From: Euphorbia lathyris
Taxonomy: Eukaryota > Streptophyta > Magnoliopsida > Malpighiales > Euphorbiaceae
NCBI RefSeq assembly: GCF_963576675.1
Contig: NC_088917.1
Span: forward strand, 16,644,001 to 16,708,000
Direction: 5' to 3'
Length of the DNA: 64,000 bases
The notes beneath the pieces were generated by a model. The model had not been told where the DNA came from and made no database searches. It saw only the letters and a list, made by a program, of their open reading frames with translations. This document shows positions 23,581 through 36,115 of this stretch, piece by piece. Both the position numbers and the translations under genes were made by a program. The stretch's first letter is position 1. The number at the start of each line of letters is the position of its first letter.

Positions 23581-23787
23581 GATGTTGGGATTATAAAATA
23601 GAATTTCTAAATTTCTTTCTATTGTTCTTCATTCAAAATATGTAATTTTCCTATAAAGCTAGTGTCCATTTATGGGGGCTTGATACAGATTAAAGACGAA
23701 TGTGATGATTTTGAATGTAAATCAACAAAGAGTTTCTTCACTAGCTAAACTAGTAGGAGTTAATCTCAAAATATAGGTATGATAAGC
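21161..23787. other. Non-coding AT-rich stretch of the block
   Basis: No gene is seen. It contains AT dinucleotide runs at 21231-21257, 22383-22438 and 23529-23577, a CACTA-like end at 21450, and a stretch at 22740-23060 with CCGAA-type and 'AATTGAC...AATTAG' repeats of the kind common in plant intergenic DNA. Confidence 0.6.
21450..21590 (+). mobile_element. CACTA-like terminal fragment, copy 1
   Basis: CACTACAAGAAACAT is a typical plant CACTA (En/Spm) terminus. It is followed by subterminal CGCCACTA and GTGGCG motifs in both orientations. No matching opposite end (TTTCTTGTAGTG) was found nearby, so this is probably an orphan end. The same sequence is at 47042 in copy 2. Confidence 0.45.
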
Positions 23788-23790
23788 TTA

Positions 23791-24082
23791 GGTGTTGTTT
23801 GATAAAACTGAAAATTAAGTGCTGAAAAAATAAGTACTGAATTTTAAGTGCTGAATATTATAAGTGCTGAAAATATTGAGTGATATAATTATTATAAAAA
23901 TATTAGTTGATAATGTTTAACTTAAAATGCTAAGTTAAATATTTTGACTTACCAAAATAAGTGATTTTTAACTTAATTTATTAATTTAAGTGGTGGATAA
24001 ATAATTGTTATCAAACACACTTAAATTAAATAAGTACTCAATATTTTAATTTAAGTCATTAAGTGGCTTATCAAACAAGGCC
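23791..24082. mobile_element. Tourist-like MITE (292 bp), present only in copy 1
   Basis: The ends are GGTGTTGTTTGATAA and, in reverse complement, GGCCTTGTTTGATAA, flanked by TTA on both sides (23788-23790 and 24083-24085). Copy 2 has the unfilled site AAGCTTATTTTC at 49491. A TTA target duplication and GG-CTTGTTTG ends fit PIF/Harbinger MITEs. The interior repeats AAGTGCTGAA-type motifs and has no coding capacity. Confidence 0.88.
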
Positions 24083-24459
24083 TTACTTTCAAAGAGAAAT
24101 ATTGTTTGATTAATAAAAAGTTGAGCATCCCTAGAAACTAGTGGGATTTAAATATACTTTCCATTATGGGCGTGAGCCCCTACTAGGGTTACAGTAAAAG
24201 AGAGATCAAAAGGGTAAGATGGGTAAGTGGCATGATAGTAAATATGACTGAGTGGTAGAGACAATAATTAGGATAATGTCTGCTGGTGTAAGGCTTGTCT
24301 TCTTCGTAAGGACGTAATGCTAAAACTCCTTAGAGAGAAAGTAACCCTAATGGATACGCCTACCATTGATTAGCCTACCATGGATTCACCTATGTTAGCT
24401 TACGCCAAAGGTTCATTTTCCCATTAGGTACTTTGATTCGACCCATGATTCTTCGAGCA

Positions 24460-25381
24460 CTAACGGGAGCATCTGCTAGGTCTGAGTTGTATAAAGGACC
24501 TAGATAGGATGTCCTTATCATTCCCCCTTTCTTTTAAAGTGTTGGATCCCGATTCGCCAATAGTAATTTCAAGGGACCTATCTGGCTTCCACGGACTGAG
24601 ATCACGTATATTGAAGGTTGGTGACATCTTAGCTAGCCAATTTGGTAGGGCCACATGATAAGCATTGGCATTGATCCTCTTACTCACTTTACATGGACCG
24701 TACCTTCTTGATCAAAGTTTGGTGCCCGGGGCGCTGACTAGTCTTTCTTTGCTTAGGGAAACAATCACTTCATCTCCTACTACGAACTGAAGGTCTATTC
24801 GGTGTTCACCCACTTTGGCCTTTTAGTTATGGTTTCAATCCTCAAGAGTCTCATTTACCTCTTAATACATCTGCATATCCTCATTCGCCAACTGTTGGGT
24901 GATCACATTCCCTTTATTCCCCTTTTAGAAAGTTTGCCACATGCAGAGTGTAATTAGGGACCTTCGTATATACCACTTCAAATGGTGGCTTCCCAGTTCC
25001 CGAATGTATCGACCCATTATAAGCAAACTCTGCCTGAGCCAGAACCAAGTCCCACATCCTGGGCTTGTCCTTACACTAGCTTCTGTAAGTTCCCTAGCTT
25101 CTGTGTAAGCTTACTATCTTGAAGAACATTTTGGTGGTGGATGGGGCATCATTCGTCTTTTGGCAAGGGATAAAATGGACATATTGGAAAACCTGTCAAC
25201 CACAACAAAAATGGAATCCATACGTGCCCCTCTAGGTTATGGGTAATTTGACGATAAAATTCATGGAGAAGTCTTCTCATACATTCTTTGGCACATGTAG
25301 TGGTAAATGTAGGCCGGTGTTGGTCGTGTGTTCCTTGGCGGTTTGACAAATGTAACATCGCTCCACCAAATAGGCGACACC
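24460..25381 (-). pseudogene. Ty3/Gypsy integrase remnant, copy 1
   Basis: Read from 25381 leftward: the zinc-finger end CYICQTAKEH, then a core piece with DFSMNFIVKLPIT and HFIPCQKTNDA. A gap follows in which the central catalytic part is missing, then MWDLVLAQAEFAYNGSIHSG and PPFEVVY. The C-terminal piece is NAYHVALPNWLAKMSPTFNI (24460-24687). Several stops and frameshifts separate the parts. No LTRs for it are visible, so it is a fragment carried within the block. Confidence 0.85.
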
Positions 25382-25475
25382 CCTTCTCTGTTTTTTTTCT
25401 TCTAAATTACAGGAGGATTTTTTTTCTTTCTAAAAACAACACATATGAGGGGACTGTTTAAAGCGATATAAGAAT

Positions 25476-26207
25476 CTCCTTCTTTTTATAATGGTAACTT
25501 TCCATTAATATATTTTTCATTATCTTCTTCATGAAGATTATGTATGTATTGATTGAGTCAAGGTTTGAGATTTGACTCCATTGTTTTGTTCTTTGTGAAA
25601 CTCCGCAGACATTCTATGTTTTTTGTGTAAATCCTATTAATCTTAGGATTCAACGATCACCGCACCAATTGATAACTTGTGAAAAAATCCTTGATCGGAG
25701 CCCTTCCATGTGAGGCGCCGTTGGGATCGGCTGGGGACACTCCGATGCCTAAGTCAGTAATATTCTTGAGAGAATAATCTATAATCACAGAGTAGGGTTA
25801 GAATATTGTATGTGTACCTTTGATCCCAGGAAGCTGGTGTATTTATATGCAATTCTGTAACAATCGCATTAATCCCTTTTATTGTCCTTGAATGTGGGTT
25901 TTGATGTTACTTTAGTTATACTTAAGGGTTTCAGTATTAATTGAGTTGTTAGTATCATCAATGTTGGGGGTCCTCCTTGATAATGGTTCAGAGACCCCTG
26001 CATTGATCCTACATTAATTATCATTAATTCCATATTAATTATGCATAAATCCCACTTTTATAGGAAATAATGGTTTGCTATTATTTCTATTAATTTTTCC
26101 TTTATTCCTAATTCTAGAATAATTTGGGTTGTTATCAAGGTTCACTATTATTGTTATTATTATTATAAAAAACTGAATTCAATTAATTCATAACAGAAAT
26201 GATAAGG
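25476..26207 (-). repeat. Inverted piece of the array unit
   Basis: This is the reverse complement of unit positions equivalent to about 2685-3416. It starts CTCCTTCTTTTTATAATGG and ends ACAGAAATGATAAGG. It includes a complete inverted LTR-like core at 25670-26137 and its module start. The adjacent sequence on the right is plus-oriented array from 26211, joined through CTT. Together with the core at 26630-27097 it makes an inverted repeat with arms of ~0.7 kb and a ~350-bp loop. Confidence 0.95.
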
Positions 26208-26210
26208 CTT

Positions 26211-27589
26211 GAGAGAAGACCTCTCTATCCATTGCGTGAAAGGCGTGAAGCTCCTCTGACATAATTGAAGCCATTGAACTTATAGAAGAGTTATGCTAAC
26301 TAGTAACTTAAAGAAGAATTATGCTACCCAGAAATTCAAAGAAGAATTATGCCAAAGATAATTGAGGTTACAGAGTATACTAAGGTGTTTATATAATCAT
26401 GTTGAACTGAGACAGTAACTTCCTGCTAAATGTACAGCTGCAAAAATGGGCAAAGTGACAAATTTTTTTACCTTATTGTTGGTAGCCACTGCTGTGTATG
26501 AGTAGACATTCCATAAATGGTATGAACAAAAGCCTGGTTAATATGGTAACATGTTTCTCCCTTATCATTTCTATTATGAATTAATTGAATTCAGTTTTTT
26601 ATAATAATAATAACAATAATAGTGAACCTTGATAACAACCCAAATTATTCTAGAATCAGGAATAAAGGGAAAATTAATAGAAATAATGGCAAACCATTAT
26701 TTCCTATAAAAGTGGGATTTATGCATTAATAATATGGAATTAATGATAATTAATAGAGGATTAATGCAGGGGTCTCTGAATCATTATCAAGGAGGACCCC
26801 CAACATTGATGATACTAACATCTCAATTAATACTGAAACCCTCAAGTATAACTAAAGTAACATCAAAACCCACATTCAAGGACAATAAAAGGGATTAATG
26901 CGATTGTTACAGAATTGCATATAAATACACCAGCTTCCTGGGATCAAAGGTACACACACAATATTCTAACCCTACTCTGTGATTATAGATTATTCTATCA
27001 AGCATATTACTGACTTAGGCATCGGAGTGTCCACGGCCGATCCCAACGGCGCCTCACATGGAAGGGCTCCGATCAAGGATTTTTTCACAAGTTATCAATT
27101 GGTGCGGTGATCATGGAATCCTAAGATTAATAGGATTTACACAAAAAACATAGAATGTCTGCGGAGTTTCACAAAGAACAAAACAATGGAGTCAAATCTC
27201 AAACCTTGACTCAATCAATACAAACAAAATCTTCATGAAGAAGATAATGAAAAATATATTAATGGAAAGTTACCATTATAAAAAGAAGGAGATGCATTTA
27301 TAACATCTCAAACCTAATTGATGAATTACATGAAGGGTAAACACCTATAACTAAATGTTTATAATAAACTTAAGGGTACGATAGTAAAGATAGAGGATAA
27401 GGCACATGTGGGTCATTAAATTATGGAGTAAAATAGCAAAAAGCAGGGACCAATTTGGAATTAAACCAATCAAGGATGAAATCAGCTTGGTGCTGAAATA
27501 AAGGTGACATGGCTTGTCAAAAAGGTGACACGGTGTGTCAACCGAATTGTTTTAAGCAGAGACTTTGCTCAAAGGTGACACGGCATGTC
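26211..27589 (+). repeat. Array unit B0 (5' truncated)
   Basis: It begins inside the gene fragment at GAGAGAAGACC, leaving only its first ~21 codons (26211-26274, minus, ATG at 26274). LTR-like core 26630-27097. It shares AATTAATAGAGG with B1, unlike the AATTAATGGAGG of most units. Confidence 0.92.
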
Positions 27590-29303
27590 ACCTGTTGACA
27601 CGACGTGTCACCTACTAACACGACGTGTCACCTACTAACACGGCGTCTCACCTGCATTTTCAGCAGTCTGCGCGTTTCTTTGGGCCGTGTCGCTAGCCTC
27701 GGGGAAATTGGTGATGTCCTTCGGTCCGATGTTGGAGATGTCCTCATCAATATGTCAGTGAAAATCCTAGAACACATAGAGTTAAATAAATTCTTGACTC
27801 TAGTGATCACCGAAAACTTGTTAAGGCCTAACATTTCTAAAGAAATTTCGTTCTCCACTATTATAGCGGTGAGAGGGATTTCTGCTGACATTTATAAAGG
27901 TACTGTGTTTGCATCAAGACATTTCAGACATAAAACATCTTCGTCTGCAATTGCATTGAGCAAAACATTTGATGGAGGATTAACGGCATGTCACCTATAG
28001 AAGAGTTATGCTGACCAGTAACTTAAAGAAGAATTATGCTACCCAGAAATTCAAAGAAGAATTATGCCAAAGATAATTGAGGTTACAGAGTATACTAAGG
28101 TGTTTATATAATCATGTTGAACTGAGAGAGTAACTTCCTGCTAAATGTACAGCTGCAAAAATGGGCAAAGTGACAAATTTTTTTACATTATTGTTGGTAG
28201 CCACTGCTGTTATGAGTAGACATTCCATAAATGGTATGAACAAAAGCCTGGTTAATATGGTAACATGTTTCTCCCTTATCATTTCTGTTATGAATTAATT
28301 GTATTCAGTTTTTTATAATAATAATAACAATAATAGTGAACCTTGATAACAACCCAAATTATTCTAGAATCAGGAATAAAGGGAAAATTAATAGAAATAA
28401 TGGCAAACCATTATTTCCTATAAAAGTGGGATTTATGCATTAATAATATGGAATTAATGATAATTAATAGAGGATTAATGCAGGGGTCTCTGAATCATTA
28501 TCAAGGAGGACCCCCAACATTGATGATACTAACATCTCAATTAATACTGAAACCCTCAAGTATAACTAAAGTAACATCAAAACCCACATTCAAGGACAAT
28601 AAAAGGGATTAATGCGATTGTTACAGAATTGCATATAAATACACCAGCTTCCTGGGATCAAAGGTACACACACAATATTCTAACCCTACTCTGTGATTAT
28701 AGATTATTCTATCAAGCATATTACTGACTTAGGCATCGGAGTGTCCGCGGCCGATCCCAACGGCGCCTCACATGGAAGGGCTCCGATCAAGGATTTTTTC
28801 ACAAGTTATCAATTGGTGCGGTGATCGTGGAATCCTAAGATTAATAGGATTTACACAAAAAACATAGAATGTCTACGGAGTTTCACAAAGAACAAAACAA
28901 TGGAGTCAAATCTCAAACCTTGACTCAATCAATACAAACAAAATCTTCATGAAGAAGATAATGAAAAATATATTAATGGAAAGTTACCATTATAAAAAGA
29001 AGGAGATGCATTTATAACATCTCAAACCTAATTGATGAATTACATGAAGGGTAAACACCTATAACTAAATGTTTATAATAAACTTAAGGGTACGATGGTA
29101 AAGATAGAGGATAAGGCACATGTGGGTCATTAAATTATGGAGTAAAATAGCAAAAAGCAGGGACCAATTTGGAATTAAACCAATCAAGGTTGAAATCATC
29201 TTGGTGCTGAAATAAAGGTGACATGGCTTGTCAAAAAGGTGACACGGTGTGTCAACCGAATTATTTTAAGCAGAGACTTTGCTCAAAGGTCACACGACAT
29301 GTC
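27590..29303 (+). repeat. Array unit B1
   Basis: The palindrome cluster has one extra ~20-bp copy (CACGACGTGTCACCTACTAA twice). A ~140-bp deletion joins AAAACATTTGA to GGCATGTCACCTATAGAAGAG, removing the N-terminal part of the gene fragment. LTR-like core 28344-28811. Confidence 0.93.
27749..27972 (-). pseudogene. Captured gene fragment, unit B1 (N-terminus deleted)
   Basis: Codons for roughly residues 1-55 are lost in the deletion. The rest is kept, including the shared TAA and the open downstream segment (27628-27891 minus) with an Ile for Met change. Confidence 0.6.
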
Positions 29304-30675
29304 ACCTGTTGACACGACGTGTCACCTACTAACACGACGTGTCACCTACTAACACGGCATCTCACCTGCATTTTCAGCAGTCTGCGCGTTTCTTTGGGCC
29401 GTGTCGCTAGCCTCGGGGAAATTGGTGATGTCCTTCGGTCCGATGTTGGAGATGTCCTCATCAATATGTCAGTGAAAATCCTAGAACACATAGAGTTAAA
29501 TAAATTCTTGACTCTAGTGATCACCGAAAACTTGTTAAGGCGTAACATTTCTAAAGAAATTTCGTTCTCCACTATCATAGCGGTGAGAGGGATTTCTGCT
29601 GACATTTATAAAGGTACTGTGTTTGCATCAAGACATTTCAGACATAAAACATCTTCGTCTGCAATTGCATTGAACAAAACATTTGATGGAGGATTAACGG
29701 CATGTCACCTATAGAAGAGTTATGCTAACCAGTAACTTAAAGAAGAATTATGCTACCCAGAAATTCAAAGAAGAATTATGCCAAAGATAATTGAGGTTAC
29801 AGAGTATACTAAGGTGTTTATATAATCATGTTGAACTGAGAGAGTAACTTCCTGCTAAATGTACAGCTGCAAATATGGGCAAAGTGACAATTTTTTTTAC
29901 CTTATTGTTGGTAGCCACTGCTGTGTATGAGTAGACATTCCATAAATGGTATGAACAAAAGCCTGCTTAATATGGTAACATGTTTCTCCCTTATCATTTC
30001 TGTTATGAATTAATTGAATTCAGTTTTTTATAATAATACACACACAATATTCTAACCCTACTCTGTGATTATAGATTATTCTCTCAAGCATATTACTGAC
30101 TTAGGCATCGGAGTGTCCCCGGCCGATCCCAACGGCGCCTCACATGGAAGGGCTCCGATCAAGGATTTTTTCACAAGTTATCAATTGGTGCGGTGATCAT
30201 GGAATCCTAAGATTAATAGGATTTACACAAAAAACATAGAATGTCTGCGGAGTTTCACAAAGAACAAAACAATGGAGTCAAATCTCAAACCTTGACTCAA
30301 TCAATACAAACAAAATCTTCATGAAGAAGATAATGAAAAATATATTAATGGAAAGTTACCATTATAAAAAGAAGGAGATGCATTTATAACATCTGAAACC
30401 TAATTGATGAATTACATAAAGGGTAAACACCTATAACTAAATGTATATAATAAACTTAAGGGTACGATGGTAAAGATAGAGGATAAGGCACATGTGGGTC
30501 ATTAAATTATGGAGTAAAATAGCAAAAAGCAGGGACCAATTCGGAATTAAACCAATCAAGGATGAAATCAGCTTGGTGCTGAAATAAAGGTGACATGGCT
30601 TGTCAAAAAGGTGACACGGTGTGTCAGCCGAATTATTTTAAGCAGAGACTTTGCTCAAAGGTGACACGACATGTC
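29304..30675 (+). repeat. Array unit B2
   Basis: It has the same extra ~20-bp copy and the same gene-fragment deletion as B1, so B1 and B2 are a secondary duplication. In addition ~330 bp of the LTR-like core is missing: TTATAATAATA joins directly to CACACAATATTC. Only the 3' part of the core remains (about 30040-30183), without the TATA box. Confidence 0.93.
29463..29686 (-). pseudogene. Captured gene fragment, unit B2 (N-terminus deleted)
   Basis: Same truncation as B1, with a few further substitutions. Confidence 0.6.
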
Positions 30676-32462
30676 ACCTGCTGACACGACGTGTCACCTA
30701 CTAACACGTCGTCTCACCTGCATTTTCAGCAGTCTTCGCGTTTCCTTGGGCCGTGTCGCTAGCCTCGGGGAAATTGGTGGTGTCCTTCGGTCCGATGTTG
30801 GAGATGTCCTCATCAATATGTCAGTGAAAATCCTAGAACACATAGAGTTAAATAAATTCTTGACTCTAGTGATCGCCGAAAACTTGTTAAGGCGTAACAT
30901 TTCTAAAGAAATTTCGTTCTCCACTATCATAGCGGTGAGAGGGATTTCTGCTGACAGTTATAAAGGTATTGTGTTTGCATCAAGACATTTCAGACATAAA
31001 ACAGCTTCGTCTGCAATTGCATTGAGCAAAACATTTGAGAGGCTGATGAGCTTCATAACAATGTTTTTATAGCCATTTGCTTCGAGCCATAGCCATATGG
31101 CCACGACTAGTAGCGACTCTGCTGGATCACGAATCAAAAGAAACACCATTCGAGAGAAGACCTCTCTATCCATTGCGTGAAAGGCGTCAAGCTCCTCTGA
31201 CGTAATTGAAGCCATTGAACTTATAGAAGAGTTATGCTAACCAGTAACTTAAAGAAGAATTATGCTACCCAGAAATTCAAAGAAGAATTATGCCAAAGAT
31301 AATTGAGGTTACATAGTATACTAAGGTGTTTATATAATCATGTTGAACTAAGAGAGTAACTTCCTGCTAAATGTACAACTGCAAAAATGGGTAAAGTGAC
31401 AAAAGCCTGGTTAATATGGTAACATGTTTCTCCCTTATCATTTCTGTTATGAATTAATTGAATTTGGTTTTTTATAATAATAATAACAATAATAGTGAAC
31501 CTTGATAACAACCCAAATTATTCTAGAATGAGGAATAAAGGGAAAATTAATAAAAATAATGGCAAACCATTATTTCCTATAAAAGTGGGATTTATGCATG
31601 AATAATATGGAATTAATGATAATTAATGGAGGATTAATGCAGGGGTCTCTGAATCATTATCAAGGAGGACGCCCAACATTGATGATACTAACAACTCAAT
31701 TAATACTGAAACCCTCACCTATAACTAAAGTAACATCAAAACCCACATTCAAGGACAATAAAAGGGATTAATGCGATTGTTACAGAATTGCATATAAATA
31801 CACCAGCTTCCTGTAATCAAAGGTACACACACAATATTCTAACCCTACTCTGTGATTATAGATTATTCTCTCAAGAATATTACTGACTTAGGCATCGAAG
31901 TGTCCCCGGCCGATCCCAACGGCGCCTCACATGGAAGGGCTCCGATCAAGGATTTTTTCACAAGTTATCAATCGGTGCGGTGATCGTGGAATGCTAAGAT
32001 TAATAGGATTTACACAAAAAACATAGAATGTCTGCGGAGTTTCACAAAGAACAAAACAATGGAGTCAAATCTCAAACCTTGACTCAATCAATACAAACAA
32101 ACTCTTCATGAAGAAGATAATGAAAAATATATTAATGGAAAGTTACCATTATAAAAACAAGGAGATGCATTTATAACACCTCAAACCTAATTGATGAATT
32201 ACATAAAGGGTAAACACCTATAACTAAATGTATATAATAAACTTAAGGGTACGATGGTAAAGATAGAGGATAAGGCACATGTGGGTCATTAAATTATGGA
32301 GTAAAATAGCAAAAAGCAGGGACCAATTCAGAATTAAACCAATCAAGGACGAAATCAGCTTGGTGCTGAAATAAAGGTGACATGGCTTGTCAAAAAGGTG
32401 ACACGGTGTGTCAACCGAATTATTTTAAGCAGAGACTTTGCTCAAAGGTCACACGACATGTC
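30676..32462 (+). repeat. Array unit B3
   Basis: Gene fragment 30815-31215, LTR-like core 31503-31970. About 70 bp are missing near 31398 (AAAGTGAC joins AAAAGCCTGG) across the TTACCTTATTGTTGG segment. Confidence 0.94.
30815..31215 (-). pseudogene. Captured gene fragment, unit B3
   Basis: ATG at 31215, 85 codons to the shared TAA. Asp replaces His in EELHAFHAMD; the downstream segment is open (30694-30930). Confidence 0.6.
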
Positions 32463-34315
32463 ACTTGACACGACGTGTCACCTACTAACACGGCGTCTCA
32501 CCTACATTTTCAGCAGTCTTCGTGTTTCCTTGGGCCGTGTCGCTAGCCTCGGGGAAATCAGTTATATCCTTCGGTCCGATGTTGGAGATGTCCTCATCAA
32601 TATGTCAGTGAAAATCCTATAACACACAGAGTTAAGTAAATTCTTGACTCTAGTGATCGCCGAAAACTTGTTAAGGCCTAACATTTCTAAAGAAATTTCG
32701 TTCTCCACTATCATAGCAGTGAGAGGGATTTCCGCTGACAATTATAAAGGTATTGTGTTTGCATCAAGACATTTCAGACATAAAATAGCTTCGTCTGCAA
32801 TGGCATTGAGCAAAACATTTGAGAGGCCGATGAGCTTCATAACAATGTTTTTATAGCCATTTGCTTTGAGCCATAGCCATATGGCCACGACTAGTAGCGA
32901 CTCTGCTGGATCTCGAATCCAATGAAACACCATTCGAGAGAAGACCTCTCTATCCATTGCGTGAAAGGCGTGAAGCTCTTCTGACGTAATTGAAGCCATT
33001 GAACTTACAGAAGAGTTATGCTAACCAGTAACTTAAAGAAGAATTATGCTACCCAAAAATTCAAAGAAGAATTATGCCAGAGATAATTGAGGTTACATAG
33101 TATACTAAGGTGTTTATATAATCATGTTGAACTGAGAGAGTAACTTCCTGCTAAATGTACAGCTGCAAAAATGGGTAAACTGACAAAAATTTTTACCTTA
33201 TTGTTGGTAGCCACTGCTATGTATGAGTAGACATTCCATAAATGGTATTAACAAAAGCCTGGTTAATATGGTAACATGTTTCTCCCTTATCATTTCTGTT
33301 ATGAATTAATTGAATTCAGTTTTTTATAATAATAATAACAATAATAGTGAACCTTGATAACAACCCAAATTATTCTAGAATGAGGAATAAAGGGAAAATT
33401 AATAGAAATAATGGCAAACCATTATTTCCTATAAAAGTGGGATTTATGCATGAATAATATGGAATTAATGATAATTAATGGAGGATTAATGCAGGGGTCT
33501 CTGAATCATTATCAAGGAGGACCCCCAACATTGATGATACTAACAACTCAATTAATACTGAAACCCTCAAGTATAACTAAAGTAACATCAAAACCCACAT
33601 TCAAGGACAATAAAAGGGATTAATGCGATTGTTACAGAATTGCATATAAATACACCAGCTTCATGTGATCAAAGGTACACACACAATATTCTAACCCTAC
33701 TCTGTGATTATAGATTATTCTCTCAAGAATATTACTGACTTAGGCATCGAAGTGTCCCCGGCCGATCCCAACGGCGCCTCACATGGAAGGGCTCCGATCA
33801 AGGATTTTTTCACAAGTTATCAATCGGTGCGGTGATCGTGGAATCCTAAGATTAATAGGATTTACACAAAAAAACATAGAATGTCTGCGGAGTTTCACAA
33901 AGAACAAAACAATGGAGTCAAATCTCAAACCTTGACTCAATCATTACAAACAAAATCTTCATGAAGAAGATAATGAAAAATATATTAATGGAAAGTTACC
34001 ATTATAAAAAGAAGGAGATGCATTTATAACACCTCAAACCTAATTGATGAATTACATACAGGGTAAACACCTATAACTAAATGTATATAATAAACTTAAG
34101 GGTACGATGGTAAAGATAGAGGATAAGGCACATGTGGGTCATTAAATTATGAAGTAAAATAGCAAAAAGCAGGGACCAATTCGGAATTAAACCAATCAAG
34201 GACGAAATCAGCTTGGTGCTGAAATAAAGGTGACATGGCTTGTCAAAAAGGTGACACGGTGTGTCAACCGAATTATTTTAAGCAGAGACTTTGCTCAAAG
34301 GTGACACGACATGTC
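32463..34315 (+). repeat. Array unit B4
   Basis: The landmark is shortened (TCACTTGACACGACG). Gene fragment 32599-32999, LTR-like core 33355-33822. It shares GAAATCAGTTATATCC and CACAGAGTTAAGTAAA with B5. Confidence 0.95.
32599..32999 (-). pseudogene. Captured gene fragment, unit B4
   Basis: ATG at 32999, 85 codons to the shared TAA. It has His-Trp in the VFHWIRDP segment, as in A4 and B5. Confidence 0.6.
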
Positions 34316-36115
34316 ACCTGCTGACACGACGTGTCACCTACTAACACGGCGTCTCACCTACATTTTCAGCCGTCTTCGTGTTTCCTTGGGCCGTGTCGCT
34401 AGCCTCGGGGAAATCAGTTATATCCTTCGGTCTGATGTTGGAGATGTCCTCATCAATATGTCAGTGAAAATCCTATAACACACAGAGTTAAGTAAATTCT
34501 TGACTCTAGTGATCGCCGAAAACTTGTTAAGGCGGAACATTTCTAAAGAAATTTCGTTCTCCACTATCATAGCAGTGAGAGGGATTTCCGCTGACAATTA
34601 TAAAGGTACTGTGTTTGCATCAAGACATTTCAGACATAAAATAGCTTCGTCTGCAATGGCCTTGAGCAAAACATTTGAGAGGCCGATGAGCTTCATAACA
34701 ATGTTTTTAAAGCCATTTGCTTCGAGCCATAGCCATATGGCCATGACTAGTAGCGACTCTGCTGGATCTCGAATCCAATGAAACACCATTCGAGAGAAGA
34801 CCTCTCTATCCATTGCGTGAAAGGCGTGAAGCTCTTCTGACGTAATAGAAGCCATTGAACTTACAGAAGAGTTATGCTAACCAGAAACTTAAAGAAGAAT
34901 TATGCTACACAGAAATTCAAAGAAGAATTATGCCAGAGATAATTGAGGTTACAGAGTATACTAAGGTGTTTATATAATCATGTTGAACTGAGAGAGTAAC
35001 TTCCTGCTAAATGTACAGCTACAAAAATGGGCAAAGTGACAAATTTTTTTACCTTATTGTTGGTAGCCACTGCTATGTATGAGTAGACATTCCATAAATG
35101 GTATTAACAAAAGCCTGGTTAATATGGTAACATGTTTCTCCCTTATCATTTCTGTTATGAATTAATTGAATTCAGTTTTTTATAATAATAATAACAATAA
35201 TAGTGAACCTTGATAACAACCCAAATTATTCTAGAATGAGGAATAAAGGGAAAATTAATAGAAATAATGGCAAACCATTATTTCCTATAAAAGTGGGATT
35301 TATGCATGAATAATATGGAATTAATGATAATTAATGGAGGATTAATGCAGGGGTCTCTGAATCATTATCAAGGAAGACCCCCAACATTGATGATACTAAC
35401 AACTCAATTAATACTGAAACCCTCAAGTATAACTAAAGTAACATCAAAACCCACATTCAAGGACAATAAAAGGGATTAATGCGATTGTTACAGAATTGCA
35501 TATAAATACACCAACTTCCTGGGTTCAAAGGTACACACACAATATTCTTACCCTACTCTGTGATTACAGATTATTCTCTTAAGAATATATTACTGACTTA
35601 GGCATCGGAGTGTCCCCGGCCGATCCCAACGGCGCCTCACATGGAAGGGCTCCGATCAACGATTTTTTCACAAGTTATCAATCGGTGCGGTGTTTCACAA
35701 AGAACAAAACAATGGAGTCAAATCTCAAACCTTGACTCAATCAATACAAACAAAATCTTCATGAAGAAGATAATGAAAAATATATTAATGGAAAGTAACC
35801 ATTATAAAAAGAAGGAGATGCATTTATAACATCTCAAACCTAATTGATGAATTACATAAAGGGTAAACACCTATAACTAAATGTATATAATAAACTTAAG
35901 GGTACGATGGTAAAGATAGAGGATAAGGCACATGTGGGTCATTAAATTATGGAGTAAAATAGCAAAAAGAAGGGAGCAATTCGGAATTAAACCAATCAAG
36001 GACGAAATCAGCTTGGTGCTGAAATAAAGGTGACATGGCTTGTCAAAAAGGTGACACGGTGTGTCAACCGAATTAATTTAAGCAGAGACTTTGCTCAAAG
36101 GTGACACGACATGTC
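34316..36115 (+). repeat. Array unit B5
   Basis: Gene fragment 34455-34855, LTR-like core 35211-35680. After the core ~55 bp are missing: ATCGGTGCGG joins TGTTTCACAAAG, removing most of the PBS-like stretch. Confidence 0.94.
34455..34855 (-). pseudogene. Captured gene fragment, unit B5
   Basis: ATG at 34855, 85 codons to the shared TAA, with Lys for Asn in VLLNAIADE. Confidence 0.6.

Larger units (their letters stand above)
12328..25475. repeat. Segmental duplication block, copy 1 (~13.1 kb)
   Basis: This aligns end to end with 37911-50892. The offset is 25583 at the left, 25549 after a 35-bp indel, and about 25418 at the right. The left junction is the same base of the array unit in both copies (GTGTCAC|TGTTGGGG). 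The copies share the same stops, truncations and inserted fragments, so the block decayed before it was duplicated. The right ends differ: copy 1 passes into an inverted array piece, copy 2 into a Copia RT fragment. Confidence 0.95.

Noticed and set aside
26130..26640. A second, separate retroelement between the arrays
   Set aside because: The sequence is an exact inverted piece of the array unit followed by a truncated direct unit; no new element is needed.
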